A DNA stretch of 64,000 bases from Streptomyces sp. NBC_01707 (GTDB lineage: Bacteria > Actinomycetota > Actinomycetes > Streptomycetales > Streptomycetaceae), in NCBI RefSeq assembly GCF_041438805.1, contig NZ_CP109190.1, positions 8,804,001-8,868,000 of the forward strand. The letters are read 5' to 3'. Position numbers and translations under genes: made by a program. The notes under the pieces are model-generated. The model worked only from the letters and a program-made list of their open reading frames with translations. It was not told the DNA's origin and searched no databases. Numbering within the stretch: position 1 is the first letter of the stretch; each line of letters begins with the position of its first letter. Positions 1 through 8,677 of this stretch are shown one piece after another.

Positions 1-1
1 G

Positions 2-298
2 CTCGCCCTGGGCCTGTTCCGGCCGGAGGATCTGACGGTGCCCGTCGCCGCCCTCTCCGTCGGTCAGCAACGACGGCTCGCCATCGCCCGGCTGGTCACC
101 CGCCCGGCCGATCTGCTGGTGCTGGACGAGCCGACGAACCACATCGCGCTCGACCTGGTGGAGGAGCTGGAGGCCGCACTGGCGCAGTACACAGGAGCGG
201 TGGTCGTCGTGTCGCACGACCGCAGCTTCCGTGGCAGGTTCGCCGGCGACCGACTGGAGCTCCGTGCCGGACGAACGGTCGCCGGGACCCGCACGTAG
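2..298 (+). CDS. ABC-F family ATPase, C-terminal end (5' partial)
   Basis: Only the last 98 residues are present; the gene begins before the window. The fragment holds the ABC signature LSVGQQRRLAIARL, a Walker B LLVLDEPTNH and the switch-histidine segment VVVSHDR, in the order of the second nucleotide-binding domain. The form LDEPTNH, the absence of membrane segments and the short tail after the switch His are typical of ABC-F proteins, soluble ATPases that act on ribosomes in translation or antibiotic resistance, rather than of transporters. Signature and Walker B are intact, so this half looks functional. Which ABC-F subgroup it belongs to cannot be told from this end. Confidence 0.88.
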   Translation, partial: LALGLFRPEDLTVPVAALSVGQQRRLAIARLVTRPADLLVLDEPTNHIALDLVEELEAALAQYTGAVVVVSHDRSFRGRFAGDRLELRAGRTVAGTRT

Positions 299-347
299 AG
301 TTCGAGCGGCATGACCGATGCGAGACGAGCCACCCGGAGCAGCTTCT

Positions 348-1016
348 GTGCGAGTGATCATTTTCGGCGCCACCGGGATGGTGGGCCAAGGCGTACTGCG
401 GGCCTGCCTGCTCGACGACCGGGTCGAGAGCGTCCTGATCGTCGGCCGCACGCCGGCAGGCGTGCGGCACCCCAAGGTCCGTGAGGTCGTCCACAGCGAC
501 TTCACGGACTTCTCGGCGATCGACGCCGAGCTCACCGGCCTCGACGCGTGCTTCTTCTGCCTCGGCGTCACCTCGGCCGGTCTGAGCGCGGAGGAGTACT
601 CCCGCATCACGTACACGTACACCTTGGCCGCCGCCCGGGCGGTCGCCGCCCACAACCCGGGGCTGACCTTCACGTACGTGTCCGGCGAAGGCACTGACAG
701 CAGCGAGAAGGGCCGCACCGCGTGGGCGAGGGTCAAGGGGCGCACCGAGAACGAGCTCCTGGCGATGGGGTTCCACGCGTACATGTTCCGGCCGGGCTAC
801 ATCCAGCCGCTGCACGGCGCGACGTCGAAGACCGCCATGTACCGCTGGATGTACCGCGGTGTCTCCTGGCTGTACCCGGTGCTCCGGCGGATCATGCCGA
901 ACCATGTGACGACCACCGACAACATGGGGCGCGCCATGATCGCCGTCGTCGGCCTGCACGGCTCCGGCGAACACATCCTGCACAGCCGAGAGATCAACCG
1001 CGCGGCCGGCGCATAG
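348..1016 (+). CDS. NAD(P)-binding Rossmann protein (atypical SDR, NmrA/epimerase-like)
   Basis: A cytoplasmic protein of about 222 residues that starts directly with a Rossmann fold: VRVIIFGATGMVGQG has the glycine-rich dinucleotide loop at residues 7-13. Near residue 110 a YVSG segment and later WARVKGRTE (Lys and flanking residues) match the short Rossmann proteins annotated as epimerase-like. The GTG at 348 is preferred because GGAG lies about nine bases upstream and the Rossmann strand follows at once; an in-frame ATG at 318 would add ten residues without homology. Its 3' end overlaps the convergent Nudix gene by 23 bases. Substrate unknown. Confidence 0.8.
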   Translation: MRVIIFGATGMVGQGVLRACLLDDRVESVLIVGRTPAGVRHPKVREVVHSDFTDFSAIDAELTGLDACFFCLGVTSAGLSAEEYSRITYTYTLAAARAVAAHNPGLTFTYVSGEGTDSSEKGRTAWARVKGRTENELLAMGFHAYMFRPGYIQPLHGATSKTAMYRWMYRGVSWLYPVLRRIMPNHVTTTDNMGRAMIAVVGLHGSGEHILHSREINRAAGA

Positions 1017-1503
1017 CCTCTCGACGTCGGTCCCGGACGTATTCCGCCAGCCGTTCCACGAAGACCCGCTGGCCCGTGACGAGACGCTCCGCCGCCTCGT
1101 CCGGCGTGCACCAGGCGAACCGGTCGATCTCCGGGAACTCTTTCTGCACGCCGGACCCCCGGGGCCACTCCATGGTGAACGTCCCGGGCTCGGCGCGCAC
1201 CGGATCGACATCGGCCTCCATCGCCCACACGACCACCGACTTGCCACCGGTCTGACGGGACTCACCGAGCGGCACCCACACTCCGTCAGGTGCCCGATGG
1301 CCGAACTCCTCCTCGAACTCCCGGCGGGCAGCGGCCTCGGGCTCCTCATCGGGGCCGTACTCGCCCTTGGGGACCGACCACGCCGCCGCCTCGCGCCTCG
1401 CCCAGAACGGGCCGCCCATGTGCCCGATGAACACCTCGAACCCGGCTTCGCCGTCCGTGGACCGGAACAGCAGAAGACCCGCACTGCGCTTCTGAGACGA
1501 CAT
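994..1503 (-). CDS. Nudix hydrolase
   Basis: Protein of 169 residues carrying a complete Nudix box (Gx5Ex7REUxEExGU): the glycine of KGEYGPDEE begins it and RREFEEEFG ends it, so the Mg-binding glutamates are all present. The family hydrolyses nucleoside diphosphates linked to another moiety X. The N-terminus SAGLLLFR and the segment VFIGHMGGPFWARR resemble the small MutT-like proteins often annotated as NTP pyrophosphohydrolases; the exact substrate cannot be inferred. The ATG at 1503 is chosen because GGGGAG sits about nine bases upstream; a TTG at 1521 is a weaker alternative. Convergent with the preceding gene. Confidence 0.88.
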   Translation of the reverse strand: MSSQKRSAGLLLFRSTDGEAGFEVFIGHMGGPFWARREAAAWSVPKGEYGPDEEPEAAARREFEEEFGHRAPDGVWVPLGESRQTGGKSVVVWAMEADVDPVRAEPGTFTMEWPRGSGVQKEFPEIDRFAWCTPDEAAERLVTGQRVFVERLAEYVRDRRREAMRRPRG

Positions 1504-1662
1504 ACCGTCAAGTCTCCCCAATGATCACGGGTGTCATCGAGCCGCCGCACCCTGTTTCCCCTGAGGTTCCCGAGGCCCCCTGGTGCGTGGCGGTGGGCGC
1601 GGCCATGCTGTCCGCCGACAGCGCTTACTGCCCGCCCAACCACCGCCAATCCAGGAGGATCT

Positions 1663-4600
1663 GTGGGACCTGGCATAGTCGGCAGAGCAACGCGACCCCT
1701 CGTACTGCTTGCGACGGTGTCCGTGATGACGGTGGGAGCCATCGCCCCCGCCGTCGCCGATTCGACCCCCGACCCCCGTCCCCGTAACTCCGCCGAGGTC
1801 CTCAGACCCGTCGCGCCACCGGCCGCGAGCAACCCGGTCGGAGCGCCCCGATCCGTCGTGGACGGCGACGGCATCGAGACGGCACGTACATCCCGCCCGA
1901 TCGCACCCGGCATCCGCCTCAGCTCCTACGACCGGCTCGAGTCGGACAAGTGGCTGCGGGTCGACTCCCTCTCCGTCGACCTCGACGGCAGCGGCGCACA
2001 GGCCGACTACCTCTCCACCGGCAAGGTCTCCGACCGGCGCACGGTCTCCGAGCTCGCCGCCGGACACGACGCGGGCCCCGGCCGCCGGACCGTCGCCGCG
2101 ATCAACGCCGACTTCTTCGACATCAACCAGACCGGTGCGCCCGAGGGCGTCGGTATCAAGGACGGCGCGACCGTCCAGTCCCCGGCCCCCGGGGTCAACC
2201 GGGCCGTCGGCATCGGCCCCGACAGCGCGGGCCGCATCCTGAACCTGTACTTCGAGGGCACGCTCACCCTGCCTTCAGGGCAGCAGCAGCTCGCCGCGTA
2301 CAACGCCGCCAACGTGCCGGCCGGGGGAGTGGGCGCGTACACATCGGCCTGGGGAACCGCCGATCGCGCACTGACCGTGGACAACGCAACACCGGTCGCC
2401 GAAGCGGTGGTACGGGACGGCAGGATCGTGTCCGTGTCCTCCACCCCCGGCTCGGGCGCCGTCCCCGACGACACCACGGTCCTCGTCGGCCGCGAGGCCG
2501 GAGCCGACGCGATCAAGGCGCTCCAGCCCGGTGACCCCGTGTCGCTGACCTACCGGGCACGCACCGACGGCGGCTCCGTACCGCGCACAGCGGTCGGCGG
2601 CCGGGAACTCCTCGTCGTCGACGGCGTCGCCCAGAACCACGACGGCGAAGGCAACAACACCGCCGCGCCCCGCACCGCCGTCGGCTTCTCCCAGGACGGC
2701 CGCACGATGCAGATCCTCACCATCGACGGCCGACAGGCCGACAGCGGAGGTGTCACCCTCACCGAACTCGGCCTGATGATGCGGCGCGCCGGCTCGTACA
2801 GCGCACTGAACCTGGACGGCGGCGGCTCCTCCACCCTCGTCGCCCGCCGGCCCGGCAGTGACGCGCTCCAGGTGGAGAACAGCCCCTCCGACGGCACCGA
2901 ACGCACCGTCCCCAACGGTCTCGCACTCACCGCCCCCGACGGCAGCGGCCGCCTCGAGGGATTCTGGGTCGACACCCGCACACCGGCCGGCGCCGCACCG
3001 GGCGTCGACCCGGTCAAGGGCGGCCACCCCGAGCGGGTCTTCCCCGGACTCACCCGGCGCCTGACAGCGACCGGATACGACGAGACGTACGGCCCCGCCA
3101 CCGGCATCCCGCGCTGGCGCACCACGCGTGCCGACACCGGAACGGTCGACCGCAACGGCCTCTTCACCGCGCGCCGCAGCGGCACCACGGACGTCCGTGC
3201 CGAACGCGGAACCGCCCACGGCAGTACCACACTGACCGTTCTCGACAAGCTGGCCCGGATCGAACCGACGACCCGGCGGGTGGGCCTCGCGGACGCCCGA
3301 GCCATCGGCACCTTCGGGATCGTCGGGCTCGACGCGCACGGCACCAGTGCGCCCGTCGAACCGCGCGACGTCACCCTCGCATACGACCACGCCCTCTTCG
3401 ACGTACGCGACGACAGCCAGGGCAACTTCACCGTCACCTCACGCACCGGCAGCGGCGCAGGGCAGATCAAGGCGACCGTCGCGGGAGTCACCACCGCCCT
3501 GGCGGTCAGCGTCGGCCTCACCGAGCAGGCCGTCTCCGACTTCGACGACGCCGGATCCTGGAAGTTCAGCCAGGCCCGGGCGAGCGGTTCCCTCTCCGCC
3601 ACCCCCGACGGCCACACCGGCACCGGCCTCCAGCTCAGCTACGACTTCACCCAGTCGACCGCGACGCGCGCCGCCTACGCCGCGCCGCCCCAGCCCGTCG
3701 CCGTGCCCGGCCAACCCCAGTCGTTCAAGCTCTGGATCAAGGGCGACGGCAAGGGCGCCTGGCCGACACTGCACCTGAAGGACGCAGCGGGCTCCGACCA
3801 GTTGCTCCGCGGACCGTACGTCACCTGGACCGGCTGGCGGCAGGTGACCTTCGCCGTACCGGCGGGCGCGGCCACACCGCTCAGCGTGTACCGCTTCTAC
3901 CTCGCAGAGACGGCGGCCGCCCAGCAGTACACCGGCCAGATCGTCATCGACGACCTCACCGCCCAGGTGCCGCCCACCGTCGACCTGCCCGAACAGACGG
4001 CCCCCGCCGACCCGTTGATCGACCCGGCGACGGTCACCGAACACCGGGACTGGCAGTTCGCGGTCATGTCCGACGCCCAGTTCGTCGCCCGCGACCCGGA
4101 CAGCGCGATCGTCACCCAGGCCCGGCGCACCCTGCGCGAGATCAAGGCAACGCACCCCGACTTCCTGGTCGTCAACGGCGACCTCGTCGACGAGGGATCA
4201 CCCGCGGACCTCGCCTTCGCCCACCAGATCCTGACCGAAGAACTCGGCGACTCACTGCCCTGGTACTACGTGCCCGGCAACCACGAGGTGATGGGCGGGA
4301 AGATCGACAACTTCATCACCGAATTCGGACCCGCCCAGCGGACGTTCGACCACGAGGGAACCCGTGTCATCACACTCGACACCTCCGGCCTCACCCTGCG
4401 CGGCGGCGGCTTCGCCCAGATCAAGGAACTGCGCGCCCAGCTCGACGCGGCAGCCGAGGACCGCGACATCGATTCGGTGATGCTGATCGAACACGTACCG
4501 CCGCGCGACCCGACCGTACAGAAGGGCAGCCAGCTGGGGGACCGCAAGGAGGCGGCACTGGTCGAACAGTGGCTCGCCGACTTCCGCCGTACGACGGGCA

Positions 4601-5154
4601 AGGGAGCCGCTTTCATCGGCAGCCATGTCGGGGTCTTCCACGCCTCGCACGTCGACGGGGTGCCCTATCTGATCAACGGAAACTCGGGTAAGGCACCGGC
4701 CGGCCCGGCGGACGAGGGCGGATTCACCGGCTGGTCCCTCGTCGGCGCGGACCACGTCTCGCGCGGCGAACAGGCCGCCGCCCGGCAGAAGCCGTGGCAG
4801 GGCGCGCCCGACTGGGTCTCCGTTCAGACCAGGGCGCATGTCGACTCGCTGACCCTCGACGCCCCGTCCGCCCTCGCTGCCGGGAACACCGCGAAGGTCA
4901 CGGCGACCGTCAGCCAGGGCGCCCGCAGCGTTCCGGTCGCGTTCCCGCTGGCCGCCGACTGGACCGGGTCCCCGAACGTCCGCATCGGCGACCGGGACGG
5001 CGCCCGCCGCCGACACGCGGCGGTCTTCGACCCGGTCACCGGCACACTCACGGCGCTCCGGCCGGGCACGGTCACGCTCGCGGTGACGGTCAACGGGACG
5101 ACGCAGCGGGCGCAGATCCACATCGCCGCGGCGGCCGCCGCTTCGGCGGCCTGA
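1663..5154 (+). CDS. Secreted phosphodiester glycosidase / metallophosphoesterase fusion
   Basis: A 1163-residue exported protein. GTG 1663 follows AGGAGG by four bases and begins a signal peptide (hydrophobic LVLLATVSVMTVGAIA, then AVA). Domain order: an NAGPA/DUF2233-type phosphodiester glycosidase domain, with INADFF at about 147 and LNLDGGGSST at about 383; bacterial Ig-like segments; a beta-sandwich, probably carbohydrate-binding, at about 620-770; a calcineurin-like phosphoesterase with SDAQF (802), NGDLVD (838), GNHE (872) and SHVGVFH (987); and a final Ig-like domain. The glycosidase domain removes sugar from phosphodiester-linked glycans, and the esterase could then act on the exposed phosphate; this two-step idea is inference. 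The usual GHxH motif reads SHxxxFH and the first motif has Gln. A perfect 30-bp palindrome follows the gene. Confidence 0.85.
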   Translation: MGPGIVGRATRPLVLLATVSVMTVGAIAPAVADSTPDPRPRNSAEVLRPVAPPAASNPVGAPRSVVDGDGIETARTSRPIAPGIRLSSYDRLESDKWLRVDSLSVDLDGSGAQADYLSTGKVSDRRTVSELAAGHDAGPGRRTVAAINADFFDINQTGAPEGVGIKDGATVQSPAPGVNRAVGIGPDSAGRILNLYFEGTLTLPSGQQQLAAYNAANVPAGGVGAYTSAWGTADRALTVDNATPVAEAVVRDGRIVSVSSTPGSGAVPDDTTVLVGREAGADAIKALQPGDPVSLTYRARTDGGSVPRTAVGGRELLVVDGVAQNHDGEGNNTAAPRTAVGFSQDGRTMQILTIDGRQADSGGVTLTELGLMMRRAGSYSALNLDGGGSSTLVARRPGSDALQVENSPSDGTERTVPNGLALTAPDGSGRLEGFWVDTRTPAGAAPGVDPVKGGHPERVFPGLTRRLTATGYDETYGPATGIPRWRTTRADTGTVDRNGLFTARRSGTTDVRAERGTAHGSTTLTVLDKLARIEPTTRRVGLADARAIGTFGIVGLDAHGTSAPVEPRDVTLAYDHALFDVRDDSQGNFTVTSRTGSGAGQIKATVAGVTTALAVSVGLTEQAVSDFDDAGSWKFSQARASGSLSATPDGHTGTGLQLSYDFTQSTATRAAYAAPPQPVAVPGQPQSFKLWIKGDGKGAWPTLHLKDAAGSDQLLRGPYVTWTGWRQVTFAVPAGAATPLSVYRFYLAETAAAQQYTGQIVIDDLTAQVPPTVDLPEQTAPADPLIDPATVTEHRDWQFAVMSDAQFVARDPDSAIVTQARRTLREIKATHPDFLVVNGDLVDEGSPADLAFAHQILTEELGDSLPWYYVPGNHEVMGGKIDNFITEFGPAQRTFDHEGTRVITLDTSGLTLRGGGFAQIKELRAQLDAAAEDRDIDSVMLIEHVPPRDPTVQKGSQLGDRKEAALVEQWLADFRRTTGKGAAFIGSHVGVFHASHVDGVPYLINGNSGKAPAGPADEGGFTGWSLVGADHVSRGEQAAARQKPWQGAPDWVSVQTRAHVDSLTLDAPSALAAGNTAKVTATVSQGARSVPVAFPLAADWTGSPNVRIGDRDGARRRHAAVFDPVTGTLTALRPGTVTLAVTVNGTTQRAQIHIAAAAAASAA

Positions 5155-5196
5155 CCAACGGCCCCTCCGCAATCCCTGTGCGGACACATCGGTCGC

Positions 5197-5226
5197 GCAC
5201 CCGGCTCTCCGCGGAGAGCCGGGTGC
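5197..5226. terminator. Perfect 30-bp palindrome, likely bidirectional terminator
   Basis: Fifteen bases are followed directly by their reverse complement (arms GCACCCGGCTCTCCG and CGGAGAGCCGGGTGC). It lies between the stop of the phosphodiester glycosidase gene and the stop of the convergent dhaM gene, so it can serve both transcripts. No U-run follows, as usual in Streptomyces. Confidence 0.75.
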
Positions 5227-5257
5227 GGGACCTTCGCTCGCACCGCAAACCGTGCTT

Positions 5258-5668
5258 CTACACCTTTCGGTAGGAGTACGCCTCCGACGCCGCGGCCTCC
5301 ACCGCAGCCAGATCGCCCCCGGCCGACGCGGTGACCAGGGCGGCCACCGCGCCCTCGATGAAGGGTGCGTCCACCAGGCGTGCTCCGTCCGGCAGTTCGT
5401 CGCCTTCGGCCAGCATCGACTTGACCGTGAGCACCGCGCTGCCGAGATCGACCAGCACCGCGATCCCCACGCCGCCGTCGACGGAACGGGCGGCTTCGGC
5501 GATCAGCTCCGCGCTGGTGCCGAGCCCACCCGTCTGCGTGCCGCCGGCCGCTGCCACCGGCGCCGTCGCACCACCGGCCGCCAGCCCCCTGGCCAGCTCG
5601 GCGACCGCCTCGGCGACCGGGCCGCTGTGCGAGACAAGCACGATCCCGACCTGCTTCTCCTCGCTCAT
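5258..5668 (-). CDS. dhaM: PTS-dependent dihydroxyacetone kinase, phosphotransferase subunit DhaM
   Basis: A 136-residue EIIA-Man-like domain. GIVLVSHSGPVAEAV contains the histidine phosphorylated by HPr; GGTQTGGLGTSAELI and VDLGSAVLT match the conserved DhaM core. DhaM passes phosphate from the PTS (PEP, enzyme I, HPr) to ADP bound on DhaL. Unlike the E. coli protein it lacks fused HPr and enzyme I domains, so it must rely on the general PTS proteins of the cell. Its ATG overlaps the dhaL stop by four bases (ATGA), which suggests translational coupling. Last gene of dhaK-dhaL-dhaM. Confidence 0.94.
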   Translation of the reverse strand: MSEEKQVGIVLVSHSGPVAEAVAELARGLAAGGATAPVAAAGGTQTGGLGTSAELIAEAARSVDGGVGIAVLVDLGSAVLTVKSMLAEGDELPDGARLVDAPFIEGAVAALVTASAGGDLAAVEAAASEAYSYRKV

Positions 5669-6288
5669 GCGTCGCCCCCGTTCTCCGCGCCTGCGCCGCT
5701 CGTCCCGGCCAGCGCGGCGATCAGCAGTGCGGAGGACGTCGCCCCCGGATCCTGGTGCCCGATGCTCCGCTCACCGAGATAGCTCGCCCTGCCCTTGCGG
5801 GCCTGCATCGGTACGGTGGCGGCGGCGCCCGCCTCCGCCGCGTCCCGGGCCGCTCCTGGCGAGGTCCCCAGCGCCGCGGCGCCCGGCAGCAGCGCATCGA
5901 GCATGGTCTTGTCCCCCGCCTGCGCCCCGCCCAGCTGGGCGACGGCAGCGACACCCACGGCGAACGCCTCGGCCAGCTGCTCCTCCGTCACCGCGGGAGC
6001 GTCGCCCAGCGCCTTCCCCGTACGTCGCAGCAGCGTCCCGTACAACGGACCCGAGGCCCCTCCGACCGTCGAGATCAACTGCCGTCCCGCAAGCATCAGT
6101 ACGGCCCCCGGCGTCTGCGGGGACTCCTTCTCCAGCACCGCGGTCACCGCGGCGAATCCGCGCTGCAGATTGCTGCCGTGATCGGCGTCCCCGATCGCCG
6201 AGTCGAGTTCGGTGAGGTGATCCGCCTCGCGATCCACCGCGGCTGCGACTGCGGCCATCCAACGGCGGAAGAAGTCGGCGTCCAGCAC
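5665..6288 (-). CDS. dhaL: Dihydroxyacetone kinase ADP-binding subunit DhaL
   Basis: A 207-residue all-helical nucleotide-binding subunit. The ADP/Mg site motif DSAIGDADHGSN and the segment STVGGASGPLYGT are both intact. DhaL holds ADP permanently; the nucleotide is rephosphorylated by DhaM and donates phosphate to dihydroxyacetone bound on DhaK. The GTG at 6288 is preferred because AAGGAG lies five bases upstream and this gives the usual family length; in-frame ATGs at 6312 and 6318 lack a comparable ribosome site. It lies 50 bases after dhaK and overlaps dhaM by four bases. Confidence 0.94.
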   Translation of the reverse strand: MLDADFFRRWMAAVAAAVDREADHLTELDSAIGDADHGSNLQRGFAAVTAVLEKESPQTPGAVLMLAGRQLISTVGGASGPLYGTLLRRTGKALGDAPAVTEEQLAEAFAVGVAAVAQLGGAQAGDKTMLDALLPGAAALGTSPGAARDAAEAGAAATVPMQARKGRASYLGERSIGHQDPGATSSALLIAALAGTSGAGAENGGDA

Positions 6289-6338
6289 AAGATCTCCTTG
6301 TCCCTGAAACATCGTCATGGGTGTACGGGCGGACGTTC

Positions 6339-7331
6339 TCAGCGGCCCCAGCGGAGGGCGGGTGTCTCCACCGGAGCGTCCCAGAGCCGCAGCAGCTCCT
6401 CGTCGAGCTGGCACAGCGTCACCGAACATCCCGCCATGTCGAGCGAGGTCACATAGTTCCCCACGAGCGTACGAGCCACGGAGACATGCCGCTCGGACAG
6501 CACTCGCTGCACCTCGGCATTGAACCCGTACAGCTCCAGCAGGGGCGTCGCTCCCATCCCGTTGACCAGCACGAGCACCGGACTGGTCGGCTGCAGATCG
6601 TCCAGCACCGCGTGGACCGCGAAGTCGGCGATTTCCCGCGACGTCATCATCGGACGTCGTTCCCGCCCCGGCTCACCGTGGATCCCGATCCCCAGCTCCA
6701 GCTCGCCGGGCGGGAGGTCGAAGGTGGGGGAGCCCTTGGCGGGTGTGGTGACGGAACTGAGCGCCACCCCGAAGCTCCGCGATGCCTCGTTCACCTGCCG
6801 GGCGACGGCCGCCACCCGCTCCAGAGGTGCACCCTCGTCGGCTGCCGCCCCCGCGATCTTCTCGACGAACAGCGTCGCGCCCGTCCCGCGCCGCCCGGCC
6901 GTGAACAGACTGTCCGTCACCGCCACGTCGTCGTTGACGAGCACCTTGGCGACCTGCACGCCCTCGTCCTCGGCGAGTTCGGCGGCCATCTCGAAGTTAA
7001 GCACGTCACCGGTGTAGTTCTTGACGACGAACAACACCCCGGCGCCACTGTCGACCGCGGCGGCGGCGCGCACCATCTGGTCGGGAACGGGCGAGGTGAA
7101 CACTTCACCGGGACATGCGGCGGACAGCATCCCCGGTCCGACGAACCCGGCATGCAACGGCTCGTGCCCGGACCCACCCCCGGAGATGAGCGCCACCTTC
7201 CCGGCCACGGGAGCGTCGCGCCGCATGACGACGCGGTTGTCGACATCCACGGTCAGTTCGGGGTGAGCGGCGGCCATTCCGCGCAATGCGTCCGCAACGA
7301 CGGTCTCCGGGACGTTGATCAGCATCCTCAT
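6339..7331 (-). CDS. dhaK: Dihydroxyacetone kinase substrate-binding subunit DhaK
   Basis: A 330-residue subunit that binds dihydroxyacetone covalently through a histidine hemiaminal: the segment GIGIHGEPGRER carries that His. GGGSGHEPLHAGFVG and ACPGEVFTSPVPDQM are the conserved substrate-pocket segments. Length is as expected for DhaK. AGGAGG lies five bases before ATG 7331. It is the first gene of the dhaKLM operon, which converts dihydroxyacetone to dihydroxyacetone phosphate for glycolysis. No dhaR/dhaS-like regulator is adjacent, and no operator could be assigned in the region upstream. Confidence 0.95.
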   Translation of the reverse strand: MRMLINVPETVVADALRGMAAAHPELTVDVDNRVVMRRDAPVAGKVALISGGGSGHEPLHAGFVGPGMLSAACPGEVFTSPVPDQMVRAAAAVDSGAGVLFVVKNYTGDVLNFEMAAELAEDEGVQVAKVLVNDDVAVTDSLFTAGRRGTGATLFVEKIAGAAADEGAPLERVAAVARQVNEASRSFGVALSSVTTPAKGSPTFDLPPGELELGIGIHGEPGRERRPMMTSREIADFAVHAVLDDLQPTSPVLVLVNGMGATPLLELYGFNAEVQRVLSERHVSVARTLVGNYVTSLDMAGCSVTLCQLDEELLRLWDAPVETPALRWGR

Positions 7332-7689
7332 AAGTACCTCCTGACGAGATTAGCAGGCGAGCTGCTGAGCAGGGATGTTGCAGGTCAGAGCATGTGGTGC
7401 GAATTTTTGATCTCGGTGGTTCATGGCGGCGAAGGACGGTTCGTGCGGTACTGATACCGACTCAATGCTGACTCTCGTGATGCATTGTCAGGTTAGGCGG
7501 CGTCGAGTGCGAGTTTCGGGTGCATATCGTTCCCGACGAGTTCAAGCCCTGTCCGGATGAACCCTGGACCAGGGCCGCGCCAACGCCCGGAGACCATGGG
7601 GGAGGAGATCGTGCCACTCGGCCACAGTGGCAGCTACCGGCGAGTTCACGCCTCTTCCCGCACCAGGTGCCTGTTGACTGACGCGGTCA

Positions 7690-7845
7690 CCGCACCCTCG
7701 CCGCCGGCATCGACGGCGACCGCGACGCCGTCACCGCCGGCATGATCCTGCCCCGGAACTCGGACGTCGTCGGAGGACACGTCAACCGCATCAGGACGCA
7801 CGTGAAACGCTGCGGACATCGATCGACCTCACCCCAGGAGTGACG
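7690..7845 (+). mobile_element. ISL3-type transposase remnant (C-terminal motif)
   Basis: One frame reads DRDAVTAGMILPRNSDVV, then GGHVNRIRTHVKRCG, and stops at 7845. This resembles the C-terminal catalytic block of ISL3-family transposases (DAVxAGLTLPxSSGxVEGxVNRIKxxKRxMYGR), with the catalytic Glu of VEG changed to Gly. No start codon, upstream catalytic part or terminal repeats are visible, so this is a decayed scar. The rest of 7332-7846 shows no coding sequence I can support. The next gene starts just after this frame's stop. Confidence 0.55.
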
Positions 7846-7846
7846 A

Positions 7847-8281
7847 GTGTCCAGGACCGCAGACATAGATCTCGTGTTCGAACATGCCGTCACCGTAGCG
7901 GCCGTGGTGGGGGCCTTGGCCGGCGAGCGGTGGTCGTTGGAGGAACCGCTTGGCGTCTCGTACATGGTCAACAGCGACGGCCTGTACAACTGGCAGTCCG
8001 CTCCCACTGACCAGGTGACTCGGATCCTGGCCCTGGTGGATTCACCGGACAACATTCACCACCACGTCGGGGTGTGCATCTATAGCTCTGCTGCGAAAAC
8101 CGGTGGCCAGCTCCTTTTTCATGCCGGCCGTTCGCACTGCTCCTTCATCCCGACGATCGACCGGCGGGGCCTCTCCGGAGCGTCAGAGCTGACTGACACC
8201 GCGTGGTACTTGAACAAGCTGGTACCGCCCCTGCTCGCCATCGGCCTCACCGGCTACGAGGCGAGGGACCTTGCAGACTAG
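7847..8281 (+). CDS. Hypothetical protein, 144 residues
   Basis: GTG 7847 is preceded by CAGGAG at a good distance. The soluble, mildly acidic protein has no signal peptide or membrane segment. I do not recognise the family. Features seen: an N-terminal helix-rich part (VFEHAVTVAAVVGALAG), a central DNIHHHVGVCIYSS segment with three adjacent histidines, and a C-terminal AWYLNKLVPPLLAIGLTGYEARDL. Small single-domain proteins of this shape next to IS scars are often toxin-immunity or orphan accessory proteins, but nothing here proves that. Confidence 0.65.
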   Translation: MSRTADIDLVFEHAVTVAAVVGALAGERWSLEEPLGVSYMVNSDGLYNWQSAPTDQVTRILALVDSPDNIHHHVGVCIYSSAAKTGGQLLFHAGRSHCSFIPTIDRRGLSGASELTDTAWYLNKLVPPLLAIGLTGYEARDLAD

Positions 8282-8490
8282 AACTCGCCACTCTCGCTCG
8301 GCGTTCGAGAAGCACGCGTCTGCGAAACGACCTTGCCTTCTGTCCGGCCAACACTCATGGCGACGCAACCACGGAAGTTGAGCCAGAGCATGGTATTCGG
8401 CAGCACCCGAGAACCGGTGAACTCGAACAGTTCCGACCCCGAGCGGTCGAAGCGCGGCCGGACGCTGAGGATGAGGCCGTTGTCGATGGG
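8278..8490 (-). pseudogene. Open, start-less coding fragment of unknown family
   Basis: Between two in-frame TAG codons a 70-residue frame stays open with mostly G/C third positions. It reads PIDNGLILSVRPRFDRSG, then SELFEFTGSRVLPNTMLW. It has no plausible start at its beginning and is antisense to nothing real. It could be the tail of a lost gene; I do not recognise the family. An inverted repeat lies just beyond it (8547-8603). Confidence 0.25.
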
Positions 8491-8546
8491 CTATGAGCCG
8501 CTTCCGGTGCCTGTCGGCTGAAGGCGGTCCGGAGGACAGGCACGAA

Positions 8547-8603
8547 GAAGCTCCTGGCGGTCGGCGGGTGGGCCTGGTCGTCACCCCGTCTGCCAGGAGC
8601 TTC
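8547..8603. repeat. 12-bp inverted repeat with 33-bp loop
   Basis: GAAGCTCCTGGC at 8547-8558 and its exact reverse complement at 8592-8603 flank 33 bases. It stands in the gene-poor stretch before the lamin-tail gene (stop at 8678, opposite strand) and may act as that gene's terminator or be the end of a lost mobile element. Confidence 0.5.
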
Positions 8604-8677
8604 ATCTCTGTGTACTGCTTGGGCGCCTTACCTTGGAGGCGGCCCCGTGCGTGAGCTGTCTGCCGTGGTCGGCGAGA

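Noticed and set aside
96..1913. Minus-strand open frame of 605 codons
   Set aside because: It runs antisense through three supported genes and its middle contains the Nudix and NAD-binding genes in other frames; composition is Arg/Gly/Pro-rich noise.
2275..3623. Long minus-strand frames opposite the phosphodiester glycosidase gene
   Set aside because: Shadows of the high-GC plus-strand gene; no ribosome site or domain.
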